A DNA stretch of 64,000 nucleotides from CAZUAQ01 sp964618455 (GTDB lineage Bacteria > Planctomycetota > Phycisphaerae > UBA1845 > PWPN01). The stretch is taken from contig CAZUAQ010000003.1 in the NCBI GenBank assembly GCA_964618455.1, positions 1 through 64,000 on the forward strand. Direction: 5' to 3'. Both the position numbers and the translations under genes were made by a program. Positions 1 through 8,285 of the stretch are shown here, one piece after another (the first letter of the stretch is position 1; the number at the start of each line of letters is the position of its first letter). The notes below the pieces were generated by a model. The model saw only the letters and a program-made list of their open reading frames with translations, was not told the origin of the DNA and did no database searches.

Positions 1-509
1 ACTCCAAGGGCGCAACCTAACAGGCGCCGAACATCAAGGGTTTTCTACAGAGCCTTGGGGAGTCTTTATTGGGTCCGGGCGTGTCTTCTGTTGAGCGAGA
101 GTTGTTTAAAAGGTGGCCATGCGACCGGACCGTTCTGCCCTGTCCTGGTCGTTCTTGGTTGCCTTTTCGTCTGCCCCGCATCCGCTCCCTTGCGGTTGCG
201 GGGCTGACGGGTTGGGCCGGCGGTCGCTTCGGGGCGGCTTCGTCCGTAGCTGGAAGAGGTCTCCAGGAGAGCTGGTGGCGGTGACTCGGTCGGGGGGTTT
301 GCACGTCTTTGCAGGGCTGGCGTACACTGATGGCTCGGTCTGACGCCACGACCCCGCGCCGCCCATCGGCGCGAGGAGTCCGGTGCGACGCATGTGGTGC
401 CACGAGTGCGACGTACGCGATGGACGCGCAGGATGGACGGACGGGCGTTGGATCGGTGGATCCTGGTGGCAGTGGGGAATCCTGGCCTTTCGGCGGAGTG
501 AGGTTGAAC
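1..509. other. Left-edge non-coding stretch
   Basis: No convincing gene is visible before the Tat-exported oxidoreductase. The open frames here have no recognisable domain and no good ribosome site. A weak sigma-70-like pair (TTGCAC at 299-304, 18-nt spacer, TACACT at 323-328) could drive the downstream gene with a leader of about 175 nt, but its match to consensus is poor. The upstream neighbour is outside the window. Confidence 0.5.
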
Positions 510-1793
510 ATGAGCACGAATCGGAAGATGAATCGTCGCGGTTTTCTGAAACAGTCCGCCGCGGCGGCGGGGGCGGCGGTCGCCATGCCGTACTACATCC
601 CGTCGGGGGTCCTGGCCAAGCCGGGCGAGCCCGGGGCGAACGAGCGCGTGGTCATCGGCTTCATCGGCTCGGGCGGTCGAGGCCAGTTGCTCATGGAGCA
701 GATGCCCAAGGGCGGGAAGATCGTGGCGGCGTGCGATTGCGATCTGGGCCGGGCCCGCCACGCGTCGGAACGCTTCAGCCAGAAAAAGTGGCCGGTCTAC
801 CAGGACTACCGCACCATGCTCGAGAAGGAGAATCTCGACGCCGTGGTGGTGGCGACGACGGATCACGGGCGGACGCTGCCCTGTATCCATGCGATGCAGG
901 CGGGGCTCGACGTCTACGCTGAGAAGCCGCTGACGGTGACCATTCCCGAGGGCCGCGTGCTGGTCAACGCGGCGCGGCACTACAAGAAGATCTTCCAGGT
1001 CGGCACGCAGCAGCGCTCGATGGAGATGAATCGCTACGCCTGCGAGCTGGTGCGCACGGGCAAGCTCGGCAAGCTCAAGTACGCCCAGACGGTGCAGTAC
1101 GGCGGTCCGGAGAAGTACGAGGGCGGCGAGAAGGACCCGATGCCGGAGGAGCTCGACTGGGACATGTGGGTCGGCCCGACGAAGCTGTGGCCCTACGCCA
1201 ACACGCTGCGCGGCGGCTGGATGCGCTGGTGGGCGTACTCCGGCGGCACGATGACCAACTGGGGCGCGCACGGCATGGACCAGGTGCAGTGGGCGCTGGG
1301 CAAGGACGACACGGGACCGACGGAAATCTGGCCGGTGACCGAGGGCATCCACGGCAAGGTGACGCTCAAGTTCGCCGACGGCATCGAGGTGCGTGCCGAG
1401 ATGGAGCAGGGCGGTCCGATGGGCGGCGGCAAGTTCATCGGCGAGAAGGGCAGCATCATGATCGACCGCAACGGCTTCGTCGCCACGCCGAACGAACTCG
1501 CCAAGGATCGTCCGCCGCCCGAGGCCGCGAAGATCTGGGAAGGCCACGGCTGGAAGGCGACGCTGCACATGGACAACTGGCTCGAGTGCATCAAGACGCG
1601 CAAGAAGCCCGTCGCCGATGTCGAAATCGGCCATCGCAGCGTGAGCCTCTGCCACCTCGCGAACGTGGCCCGACAACTCGGCCGCAAGCTGAAGTGGGAT
1701 CCGGCAAAGGAACGCTTCATCGACGACGACAAGGCCAACGCCTACATCGATCGCCCGCGCCGTAAGGGGTACGAGCTGCCGAAGATCGGGTGA
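510..1793 (+). CDS. Tat-exported Gfo/Idh/MocA family oxidoreductase
   Basis: A 427-residue NAD(P)-dependent oxidoreductase of the Gfo/Idh/MocA family, which usually acts on sugars, inositols or related polyols; the substrate cannot be read from the sequence. A twin-arginine signal (NRRGFLK, residues 8-14) followed by an Ala-rich hydrophobic stretch predicts folded export across the membrane. The Rossmann motif GFIGSGGRG lies near residue 50, and the family EKP motif (YAEKPLT) near residue 139. The C-terminal half is the alpha/beta substrate domain. I chose the ATG at 510 because it gives the Tat signal directly; the frame stays open to 309, but that extension shows no signal. Secreted members of this family are expanded in planctomycetes. 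It appears to be a single gene, with the next + gene 116 bp away. Confidence 0.9.
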   Translation: MSTNRKMNRRGFLKQSAAAAGAAVAMPYYIPSGVLAKPGEPGANERVVIGFIGSGGRGQLLMEQMPKGGKIVAACDCDLGRARHASERFSQKKWPVYQDYRTMLEKENLDAVVVATTDHGRTLPCIHAMQAGLDVYAEKPLTVTIPEGRVLVNAARHYKKIFQVGTQQRSMEMNRYACELVRTGKLGKLKYAQTVQYGGPEKYEGGEKDPMPEELDWDMWVGPTKLWPYANTLRGGWMRWWAYSGGTMTNWGAHGMDQVQWALGKDDTGPTEIWPVTEGIHGKVTLKFADGIEVRAEMEQGGPMGGGKFIGEKGSIMIDRNGFVATPNELAKDRPPPEAAKIWEGHGWKATLHMDNWLECIKTRKKPVADVEIGHRSVSLCHLANVARQLGRKLKWDPAKERFIDDDKANAYIDRPRRKGYELPKIG

Positions 1794-1909
1794 GCGGCGA
1801 AGGCACATCGAGCCCACCCGCGTTGAGAGCATGATCCGGGGACGGGCGCACGCTCCCCGCGAGGTTGTGCAGGCGGTCTCTTGGACTTCCCCCTTGGAGG
1901 AACGGATAC

Positions 1910-3472
1910 ATGCCGCAGCCCGATCCCGACATCCGGCGGGATGCGGAGGCGGACTTGTCGATTTCCCGGGCAATCCTCGTCCTCGCACTCATCTGCGCCT
2001 TGCGTCTCATCATCGGGGCCGTGTTGTATGATCCGCCGCGCGTCTGGTTTCACGCCGACGATTACTGCCGGTCGATCATGGCAATCAACTGGCTGAAGGC
2101 GCCGTTCTGGTATCCGCACGATCTGCATTGGCTGCCGCTGCCGTTCTATCTGCATGGTCTGGCTTCGGGGCTGGGGCCGTCGGTGGAGCGTTGGCCCTTC
2201 GTTCTGGTCAGCCAGGCCGGCATGCTGCTCAGCACGATCGGGATGTACGTTCTTTCGCGGGCCTTCTTCTCGCGACTCGCCTCGCTCATCGCGACGTATC
2301 TGCACGCCGTCACCGCCTGGGTGGCGGTCATGAGCTACTCAGCCCTCGCCGAGCCGGTGTACTACCCGCTCATGATTTTCGGATTCGCCGCCTACGCGCG
2401 CTGGTGGCGCGGGACGCGACCGATTCATCTCTTCACCGCCTGCCTGCTCTTCACGCTGGCTGCCGCCGCACGTTACGAAGCCTGGCTGTTCATTGTCATC
2501 GTCGGTCTCGTGACACTTGGACGGTTGGTCGTTATGCGGCCGTCACTTCGACAGACGGGCGTCATCGCAGGCTGCCTGTTGCTTGCCGGGGCGGTGCCCC
2601 TGATCTGGGTCGGGCTCAATCTTCGCGAACATGGTCAACTGCTCGTCTTCTACTCCGCCAATCGGGAAGCGTTTCATATAGCCATGTACTACCTGACGCC
2701 ATGGGATCGGGCGGTCCATTATCCCGAGCGTTTCGCCTTGCTTTCACCGTTGATTCTGACAGTCTGCGTGATTGCAATGTTCCAGCGGCAGGTCTGGCAC
2801 CGACCGTATCGAGGTGTGCTTCTGCTCGTCGCGCTTGCGCTGACCCATCTGCTGATTCTGAGCATTCTGTATTACAGCGGTTCCGGCCCGTCGTTTGTGG
2901 AGCGCATCGTGCTCATCCACCTGTTGATGCTTCTGCCGCTGGCGGGCTGCGGATTGGCACGCGCGTGGCGATCCCGATTTCTGCCGATCCGGTATGCCTC
3001 CGCCGTAGTGCTCGTCGCGATGGCCTTCGTCGAAACGACCTACGCGCATTACATCATTCAGGAGCAACCATTCAGCGAGTACCGCGCGATGTGCGGCAAG
3101 TACGAAGCGCTCGTCGCGCTGCTGCGCGAGGAAGGAGACGACGGTCCGACGCAGGTGGCGGCGCAGACCTCGGACCAAGGCTACTTCGTACGTTTTCGTA
3201 CGGGCGGGCGTCCCGAGATTCACTCGGTCACGGCGGAGAATGCCGCGGAACTCGTGCGCGAAAAGGGTGTCCTGACGCTCTACCTGCCGACGGCCTCCGC
3301 CGGGTATCTGGAAGTCGATCCGAAAATCGAAGCGGCGTGGCGGACCGCGGCCGGAACGCGTCTCGTCAGTGAGCGGGAGGCGGGTTTCTGGCGAGTGCTC
3401 CGGATCGGATCGCAGGAGAGGCCGACGGCCACGCAACCGGCTGCGTCCGCTGCTGTGACGGAGGCCCACTGA
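1910..3472 (+). CDS. Polytopic membrane protein, GT-C (ArnT/GT39-like) glycosyltransferase
   Basis: A 520-residue membrane protein with about ten hydrophobic segments. The first (around residues 18-38) is followed by a periplasmic loop with acidic residues (FHADDYCRS), as in GT-C glycosyltransferases that use polyprenyl-phosphate sugars, where an Asp in the first loop is catalytic. Later segments include RYEAWLF, a motif common in this superfamily. The C-terminal 120 residues are a soluble, probably periplasmic, domain. The likely role is transfer of a sugar to a lipid, protein or glycan at the outer face of the cytoplasmic membrane; donor and acceptor are unknown. The ATG at 1910 follows GGAGG at good spacing, so I prefer it to the upstream start at 1865. 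Confidence 0.7.
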   Translation: MPQPDPDIRRDAEADLSISRAILVLALICALRLIIGAVLYDPPRVWFHADDYCRSIMAINWLKAPFWYPHDLHWLPLPFYLHGLASGLGPSVERWPFVLVSQAGMLLSTIGMYVLSRAFFSRLASLIATYLHAVTAWVAVMSYSALAEPVYYPLMIFGFAAYARWWRGTRPIHLFTACLLFTLAAAARYEAWLFIVIVGLVTLGRLVVMRPSLRQTGVIAGCLLLAGAVPLIWVGLNLREHGQLLVFYSANREAFHIAMYYLTPWDRAVHYPERFALLSPLILTVCVIAMFQRQVWHRPYRGVLLLVALALTHLLILSILYYSGSGPSFVERIVLIHLLMLLPLAGCGLARAWRSRFLPIRYASAVVLVAMAFVETTYAHYIIQEQPFSEYRAMCGKYEALVALLREEGDDGPTQVAAQTSDQGYFVRFRTGGRPEIHSVTAENAAELVREKGVLTLYLPTASAGYLEVDPKIEAAWRTAAGTRLVSEREAGFWRVLRIGSQERPTATQPAASAAVTEAH

Positions 3473-3577
3473 AGAGCGGGGGACGGCCATGCTATCGGAC
3501 GTTGCCTGCAGGGGCTTTCCGCGATTCGCCGTGCCGGTATCTTCATTCCGTTGCGGCTGCGGCCGATAAGATTACTC

Positions 3578-4474
3578 ATGTCCTGGATGTCCATCAGTGA
3601 AGCCGCCATCGTCTTCGGGGCGAGCACGCATTCGATCCGCCAGCAGGCGCAGTCGGGGCGTCTCGAATCGCGCGAGGAGAATGACACGCTGTACGTTCGC
3701 GTGCCCGAGGGGCAGGGGGACCCCACGTCGCTTGCCGCTTCACGTCGCGGCACGGACGATGTCGCGGGGCCGGAACGCCAACAACAGCGCCGCCGCGTGT
3801 GGCGCGGGCTCATCACCGGTGTGTGCGTGATCGCTCTCGGGGTGGTGGCGGGGGGCGTCGGTTATCGTGTGCTGGAACTGCGGCACAAGCGCGAGATGAA
3901 GGGCATCCTGAACGCCAACACGCAAGCCAATCGCGATCTGGCAAGGCAGCTTGAAGATCAGCGGATCCAGAGCATCTCCCTGGCGCGCGATCTTCATGAC
4001 GAACGCGCGAATCTGAAACACTCCACACAACGTGTTGAGTCGCTCTCGGCCCAGGTGGATGCCGCATCGAGCCGGCTCGAGGAACTGGAGCAACGGCTGG
4101 CGCGGGAGACGTCGCAGCGGGAGGCGTTGCTGTCGCAGCGCGTGGAACTGATCGAGGAGCGGGACCGGCTGACGCAGGATCTGGCCGAGATGATGAAGCA
4201 CCTGACGGTGGCGCGGAAGCAATTGCTGGAGACGAAGGCGGAACTGTCCGAGACCCGGTCGCGGATCGCCCACCTCGAACCGCATCCCCAGGCGAGCCCG
4301 CTCCCGCGCGAGATGCTGGAGGACCTGGGCGAAGCTCCCACGTCGACTCCGCCGAAGCAGGGACGGATCAAGCAGGATTCGTCGACGGTGGCTTCGTCGC
4401 AGAGTCCCCCGACCTCCGAGCGACACCGGCGCGAATCGCAACTCGTGCCCATCGTTCCGCCGACCTCACGCTGA
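3578..4474 (+). CDS. Membrane-anchored coiled-coil protein with N-terminal MerR/excisionase-like HTH
   Basis: A 298-residue protein of unknown function with a clear three-part layout. Residues 3-40 (SISEAAIVFG..IRQQAQSGRLE) look like the winged helix found in excisionases and MerR proteins. Around residues 80-105 a single hydrophobic segment (VCVIALGVVAGGVGYRV) should span the membrane. From about residue 115 to 240 there is a long heptad-rich coiled coil (RDLARQLEDQ, LEELEQRLARE, LLETKAELSET), followed by a Pro/Ser-rich tail. The layout would place the HTH in the cytoplasm and the coiled coil outside. ATG 3578 is chosen over a TTG at 3551 because the domain starts there. No family name is assigned. 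Confidence 0.65.
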   Translation: MSWMSISEAAIVFGASTHSIRQQAQSGRLESREENDTLYVRVPEGQGDPTSLAASRRGTDDVAGPERQQQRRRVWRGLITGVCVIALGVVAGGVGYRVLELRHKREMKGILNANTQANRDLARQLEDQRIQSISLARDLHDERANLKHSTQRVESLSAQVDAASSRLEELEQRLARETSQREALLSQRVELIEERDRLTQDLAEMMKHLTVARKQLLETKAELSETRSRIAHLEPHPQASPLPREMLEDLGEAPTSTPPKQGRIKQDSSTVASSQSPPTSERHRRESQLVPIVPPTSR

Positions 4475-4519
4475 GGCGAACTCCGCACATTCCGATCATT
4501 CATCACGGCGCGCGACAAG

Positions 4520-6034
4520 TCACTGCTGACCGATCACCACCGGACCGCCGCAGGCCTTGAGCACCATCGGTTGAGTGATGGTGACAATCTCATTGGTCGT
4601 CCCCGTTTCAAGGTGCATGATGGGAAGTTCGGAGGGATTCTGACCCTCGATCAGGAAGGCGACGCCATCGGAGATGAGCCTGAACGGGCTGGAGTATGTT
4701 CCGTTGCCGAAGATGGGCCCGCTGAAATCCACCCAGGTATCAAAATGGGTGGCAATAAAGCCCTGTAAATAGATGGCGCGATTATTGACAGTTCTCGCAT
4801 TCTCGGCCTCATCGACCACGCCGGTCGGCTGGCCTTTCCAGCTCACGTTCGGGTTGGAAAAATGCCAGAAGTTCTGGCCGATGTAGGACATGATTGTGCC
4901 GTATTCGATGCCATCATTCCCATCGAAGTGCCAGCCCCGCGCATAGTTGTAGCAGCCTGAACAATCCACATCTTCCTCGTTATGGGCACATCCCTGGTTG
5001 TGGCCGAACTCATGCACGAATGTGGCGCCCCAGCAGTTCCAGCGGCTCGTCCCAAATGCTGAGTTGGGATTCGAACAGCAGTAGGCCAGACCACACGAGG
5101 GTCCCCCGGGGACGATCAGGATGACCGCATCCGCGTAGTAATCGGCACGGATGGTGTGAACTTCATCCATCTCGCCATCGAAGTTGGTGCGCAGCAGAGA
5201 GAGATCCACATCCAGGTCATTCGCATGCGTATAGTCCACTTCGCCGAGATAAACCATGCGCATACGTCCGTTGATCAGGCTGTTTTCGTAGGTGTTGTTG
5301 GCTTCCTCGACGAAAAGCTGAATGAGTGATTGGATTGCGCTGGTGCCGCCGGCTTCGACGCGGGCCTCATCCGTGTACACGACCGCCACGTCCCAGATCG
5401 GATCGGGCAGCGGGCAGGACATCTGCGGCTGAGGCTCACCGTTCTGTTCTTCCTGGCCGGCGGGCTCGCCGTTCGGCTCCGCCTGGGCTTGCGCACCGGC
5501 ATCTTCTTCCGGAGCCTGCGGACTGCCCTGGCATCGCTCGAGCTTGGACTCATCGATGACGCTCACCACGTGCCGGCCGTCGGCGACGCGGCGGACCATA
5601 ATGAACAAACCGCGATCCGCCACGCGAATGGACAGACTCAAGGCATCGTCCACGACCGCGCCCACGAACTGCGCCAGCTCGAAGCCTTCAATCTTCCCCC
5701 GAAAGGTGTAACGTGACTCGCTGATCTGCTTGCGTTTGAGCACCCTGAGCGAGAACTCGCGCCGGGGCAGCAAACGGATGCGCGCCCGATCCTCGAGACC
5801 CAGGCGGGCAAGCTTGGCGAAGTCCACGTCGACCATGGCGGCCTCGACGACGGACGGTCCGAGATCGGCGGGCAGCGTCGCATTCGCCGACGGTGTGAGA
5901 ATGTCGCGAAGCGGCGTACGTTCGCGATCGCCGCGTAACGGCAGAATCGGCTGGCCGAATGCGGAGACCGTGAGGCTGCCCATGATCGCCGCCACAACGC
6001 CAAAGATCGCCAGTGTTTGCGTGTTCTTATTCAT
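4520..6034 (-). CDS. Secreted metzincin-type zinc metalloprotease
   Basis: A 504-residue exported protease. A signal peptide covers residues 1-27. A pro-region follows, ending in a Glu/Gln/Pro-rich linker (about 165-205). The catalytic domain starts near 213 (WDVAVVYTDEA). The zinc site HEFGHNQGCAHN (341-352) fits the metzincin pattern HExxHxxGxxH, and the Met-turn Met lies at about 382 in IMSYIG, so the active site looks intact. Six or more Cys flank the site, suggesting disulphides. The last 75 residues (FSGPIFGNGTYSSPF...VTITQPM) resemble a beta-helix-like C-terminal module seen on planctomycete secreted proteins. It starts 26 bp after the tail-fibre-like gene and is probably co-transcribed with it. 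A GAGAGAGGA ribosome site precedes the ATG. Confidence 0.85.
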   Translation of the reverse strand: MNKNTQTLAIFGVVAAIMGSLTVSAFGQPILPLRGDRERTPLRDILTPSANATLPADLGPSVVEAAMVDVDFAKLARLGLEDRARIRLLPRREFSLRVLKRKQISESRYTFRGKIEGFELAQFVGAVVDDALSLSIRVADRGLFIMVRRVADGRHVVSVIDESKLERCQGSPQAPEEDAGAQAQAEPNGEPAGQEEQNGEPQPQMSCPLPDPIWDVAVVYTDEARVEAGGTSAIQSLIQLFVEEANNTYENSLINGRMRMVYLGEVDYTHANDLDVDLSLLRTNFDGEMDEVHTIRADYYADAVILIVPGGPSCGLAYCCSNPNSAFGTSRWNCWGATFVHEFGHNQGCAHNEEDVDCSGCYNYARGWHFDGNDGIEYGTIMSYIGQNFWHFSNPNVSWKGQPTGVVDEAENARTVNNRAIYLQGFIATHFDTWVDFSGPIFGNGTYSSPFRLISDGVAFLIEGQNPSELPIMHLETGTTNEIVTITQPMVLKACGGPVVIGQQ

Positions 6035-6060
6035 ATCGCGTCCTCTCTCGGCGTGACGAT

Positions 6061-8049
6061 CTACTGAAGGTTGACCAGCACGAGCACAAGGCCGGTTTCG
6101 CCCTCAGCCAGGGAGGACATCGCTTTGCCGATGATCGCGCCCTGGGCCTTGTCGTAGTCGGTGACGGTCATGGCGTGGCCTGCCCGATCCGACGTCGTCA
6201 GCAGATCGCCGGGTGTGATCGCGCCGTTCGTGGCATCGCACCAGACGCGGACGCGGCCGGTCAACGCCACGGGCACACTGCCGTCGGCCTCGCTGCCGGA
6301 TTGCGTCATGATCATGCCCGGGCGAATCCCGCCGGCACCGCTGATGACGCCCGCCACGGCACGGTCGTACGCTTTGCGGCTGACCACCAGCTCACCACTG
6401 CCGTCGGGATCGATGCTGACCACCATGCCGGGTTTCGTCTCGATCTCATCGGTCGGGTTGATGTCGAAGGGCTCGGCGAGATCCGATCCGCCGATGATTT
6501 CGAGGATCTCCACTCTCGCGCGGCCATTGGCGATCAGCGCGGGCCCGGTCCCGGCATTGGCGAAGACACCACCTGCTCCGGTGGCGCTGTTCGTGTAACC
6601 GTAAACGCCGATCGTCGTACTGCCGAGAAATCCGTACGAGCCGGAGTCATCGAGACCGATCACGCCATACGACCCGTTGCCGAGCGCGCCGCTCGTGCCG
6701 GCGGATGGATTCTCGCCGAACACGGCATTACCTGAGCCTGCGATATAGCCTGACGTCCCAGAGCTGGGATTCATGCCTTCCACACCGTAATCGGCGTTGC
6801 CCAGGTAACCTTCATTATCCGTACCCTGGTGTCGGCCGAGCACACCTTCATTGCTCGTGCCCAGTCGCCCGTAATTGCCCGAAGTCCCGTGCTGGCCGTA
6901 AGCTCCGTATGCGGAACCTCCGAGGTAGCCGAAGTGCCCCTGTGAAACGCGTCGTCCGTACACGCCGAAGCTCGATCCGCCCAGCAGGCCGTACGTCCAA
7001 TCGGGAAACTCGCCGTAAACCGCATTTGTGCTCCCGGCAAGATAGGCATTACGCGAACTGCCTTCAACATCCAGCGCGGCGTCGGGCGTGGAGTCACCGA
7101 TGCCGACGTTGCCCGAGTTGTAGTAAATGTTGCTTCCGTTTTCGGTCCACAGGCTGCTGGTATTCGTGGCCGCCGTGGTCTGCAGCGTTCCGTCAGGGAA
7201 CATGATGCCGTCGCCGATAGAGCCGTCTACATGCAATTTGGCTTGAGGGCTTGTCGTGCCGATTCCCACCCGGCCATCACTTTGTAAGGTGAACTTGACA
7301 CCTGAATTGTAGACGTGCCACTTGTTCGTATCTCCCTCATAATACGTCCACATAGAGGAATTGTCGGCGGCGTATCCGTAAAATGGTTGGCCGGAGGCTC
7401 CACTGGTCTTGATATACATACCACCGTAATTCGATGTGTCGGCATAGAGGCCAAAGACTTCCTCAGTACTCAAGCGAGTCGTCCGATTGACGCCGACGAA
7501 ACTCTGGCCGGGGTTGACATACAGCAGATCATTGATGTTCAGCCCGAGACCGCTCGGCGCCGCACCACCCACATGCAATCGCGCCGTCGGGGACGAGATC
7601 CCGATGCCCACGTCGCCATCTTCGTACGTGATATTATCGCCGGTGAGGTACCAGAGACTGCCCCCCCCCGAAGACGAGTAGGCATGATGGGCGTAGGGGG
7701 CGGGCTGTATCGGCTGGCGCGGACTGAGCGTCTGGAACACCCCACCTCCGTCCGGGCGGAGTTGGATCTGCAGCCACAGCGGAGATCCGTCGAACGCGCC
7801 GGGCCCGAAATCAAGATCGAGGGTAAAGAGCCCCTGGGTGACCTGTTTATTCAGATCAGTCCCCACCACACCGACTTGATTGCCGTTCGTGGCGGCATCC
7901 CAGAGCGTCGCTTTGAAGTCGATCACTGCGGTGACCGGCTGGCCGTTCTCCTTCAACACGCCCTGGTACTGCAGTGTGGATTGCGCTTCCAGCATCAACG
8001 GCATCGCCAGCCATGCGGTGAATCCGCATGCCTTCAAGAAACTTCGCAT
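6061..8049 (-). CDS. Secreted tail-fibre-like repeat protein with C-terminal autoprocessing-type domain
   Basis: A 662-residue exported protein with a signal peptide at residues 1-22. It contains several GNVGIG/GRVGIGTTSP-type modules of the kind found in phage tail fibres and trimeric surface fibres (for example RVGIGTTSPQAKLHVDG). Residues about 330-500 are tandem Gly/Tyr-rich units of 16-21 residues with a YG..G....GVYG pattern, probably a beta-rich fibre. The last 120 residues (GMVVSIDPDGSGELVVS to LVLVLVNLQ) match a conserved terminal module of such proteins. The function is probably a surface fibre or adhesin; no ligand can be inferred. The ATG at 8049 has GAGGAG in front; an open extension to 8298 lacks a signal peptide. 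The gene sits directly upstream of the metzincin gene. Confidence 0.75.
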   Translation of the reverse strand: MRSFLKACGFTAWLAMPLMLEAQSTLQYQGVLKENGQPVTAVIDFKATLWDAATNGNQVGVVGTDLNKQVTQGLFTLDLDFGPGAFDGSPLWLQIQLRPDGGGVFQTLSPRQPIQPAPYAHHAYSSSGGGSLWYLTGDNITYEDGDVGIGISSPTARLHVGGAAPSGLGLNINDLLYVNPGQSFVGVNRTTRLSTEEVFGLYADTSNYGGMYIKTSGASGQPFYGYAADNSSMWTYYEGDTNKWHVYNSGVKFTLQSDGRVGIGTTSPQAKLHVDGSIGDGIMFPDGTLQTTAATNTSSLWTENGSNIYYNSGNVGIGDSTPDAALDVEGSSRNAYLAGSTNAVYGEFPDWTYGLLGGSSFGVYGRRVSQGHFGYLGGSAYGAYGQHGTSGNYGRLGTSNEGVLGRHQGTDNEGYLGNADYGVEGMNPSSGTSGYIAGSGNAVFGENPSAGTSGALGNGSYGVIGLDDSGSYGFLGSTTIGVYGYTNSATGAGGVFANAGTGPALIANGRARVEILEIIGGSDLAEPFDINPTDEIETKPGMVVSIDPDGSGELVVSRKAYDRAVAGVISGAGGIRPGMIMTQSGSEADGSVPVALTGRVRVWCDATNGAITPGDLLTTSDRAGHAMTVTDYDKAQGAIIGKAMSSLAEGETGLVLVLVNLQ

Positions 8050-8221
8050 GAATAACTCCTCAATCACGACAAAGAATGGGTGGTTGAAATATCCAAAATA
8101 TTCCCAAAACGTGTCGGGGGCAGTGGGTACACCACGCCCTTTCTTGCATCGATAGGCGATCGATTCGGGGATCGAATCGCCACAGAAGATCATGAGTTGT
8201 GATCTCGGCTCGAACGGGGAG

Positions 8222-8250
8222 ATATTATCGCATGGAAAGGCGCGTTGCAA
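8222..8250 (-). promoter_or_regulatory. Sigma-70-type promoter for the fibre/metzincin pair
   Basis: Reading on the minus strand, TTGCAA (8245-8250) is followed after 17 nt by TAATAT (8222-8227). This lies in an AT-richer gap, about 165 nt upstream of the fibre-protein start at 8049. The spacing is ideal and both boxes are close to consensus. No start-site data exist. Confidence 0.45.
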
Positions 8251-8285
8251 GAATAAACAGGCATGTTTCGGCGTTGGTGATGTGC

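Noticed and set aside
66..1988. Long minus-strand frame of 640 codons
   Set aside because: It is antisense to the Gfo/Idh/MocA gene, with Arg/His/Leu-rich composition typical of the reverse strand of GC-rich coding DNA and no domain.
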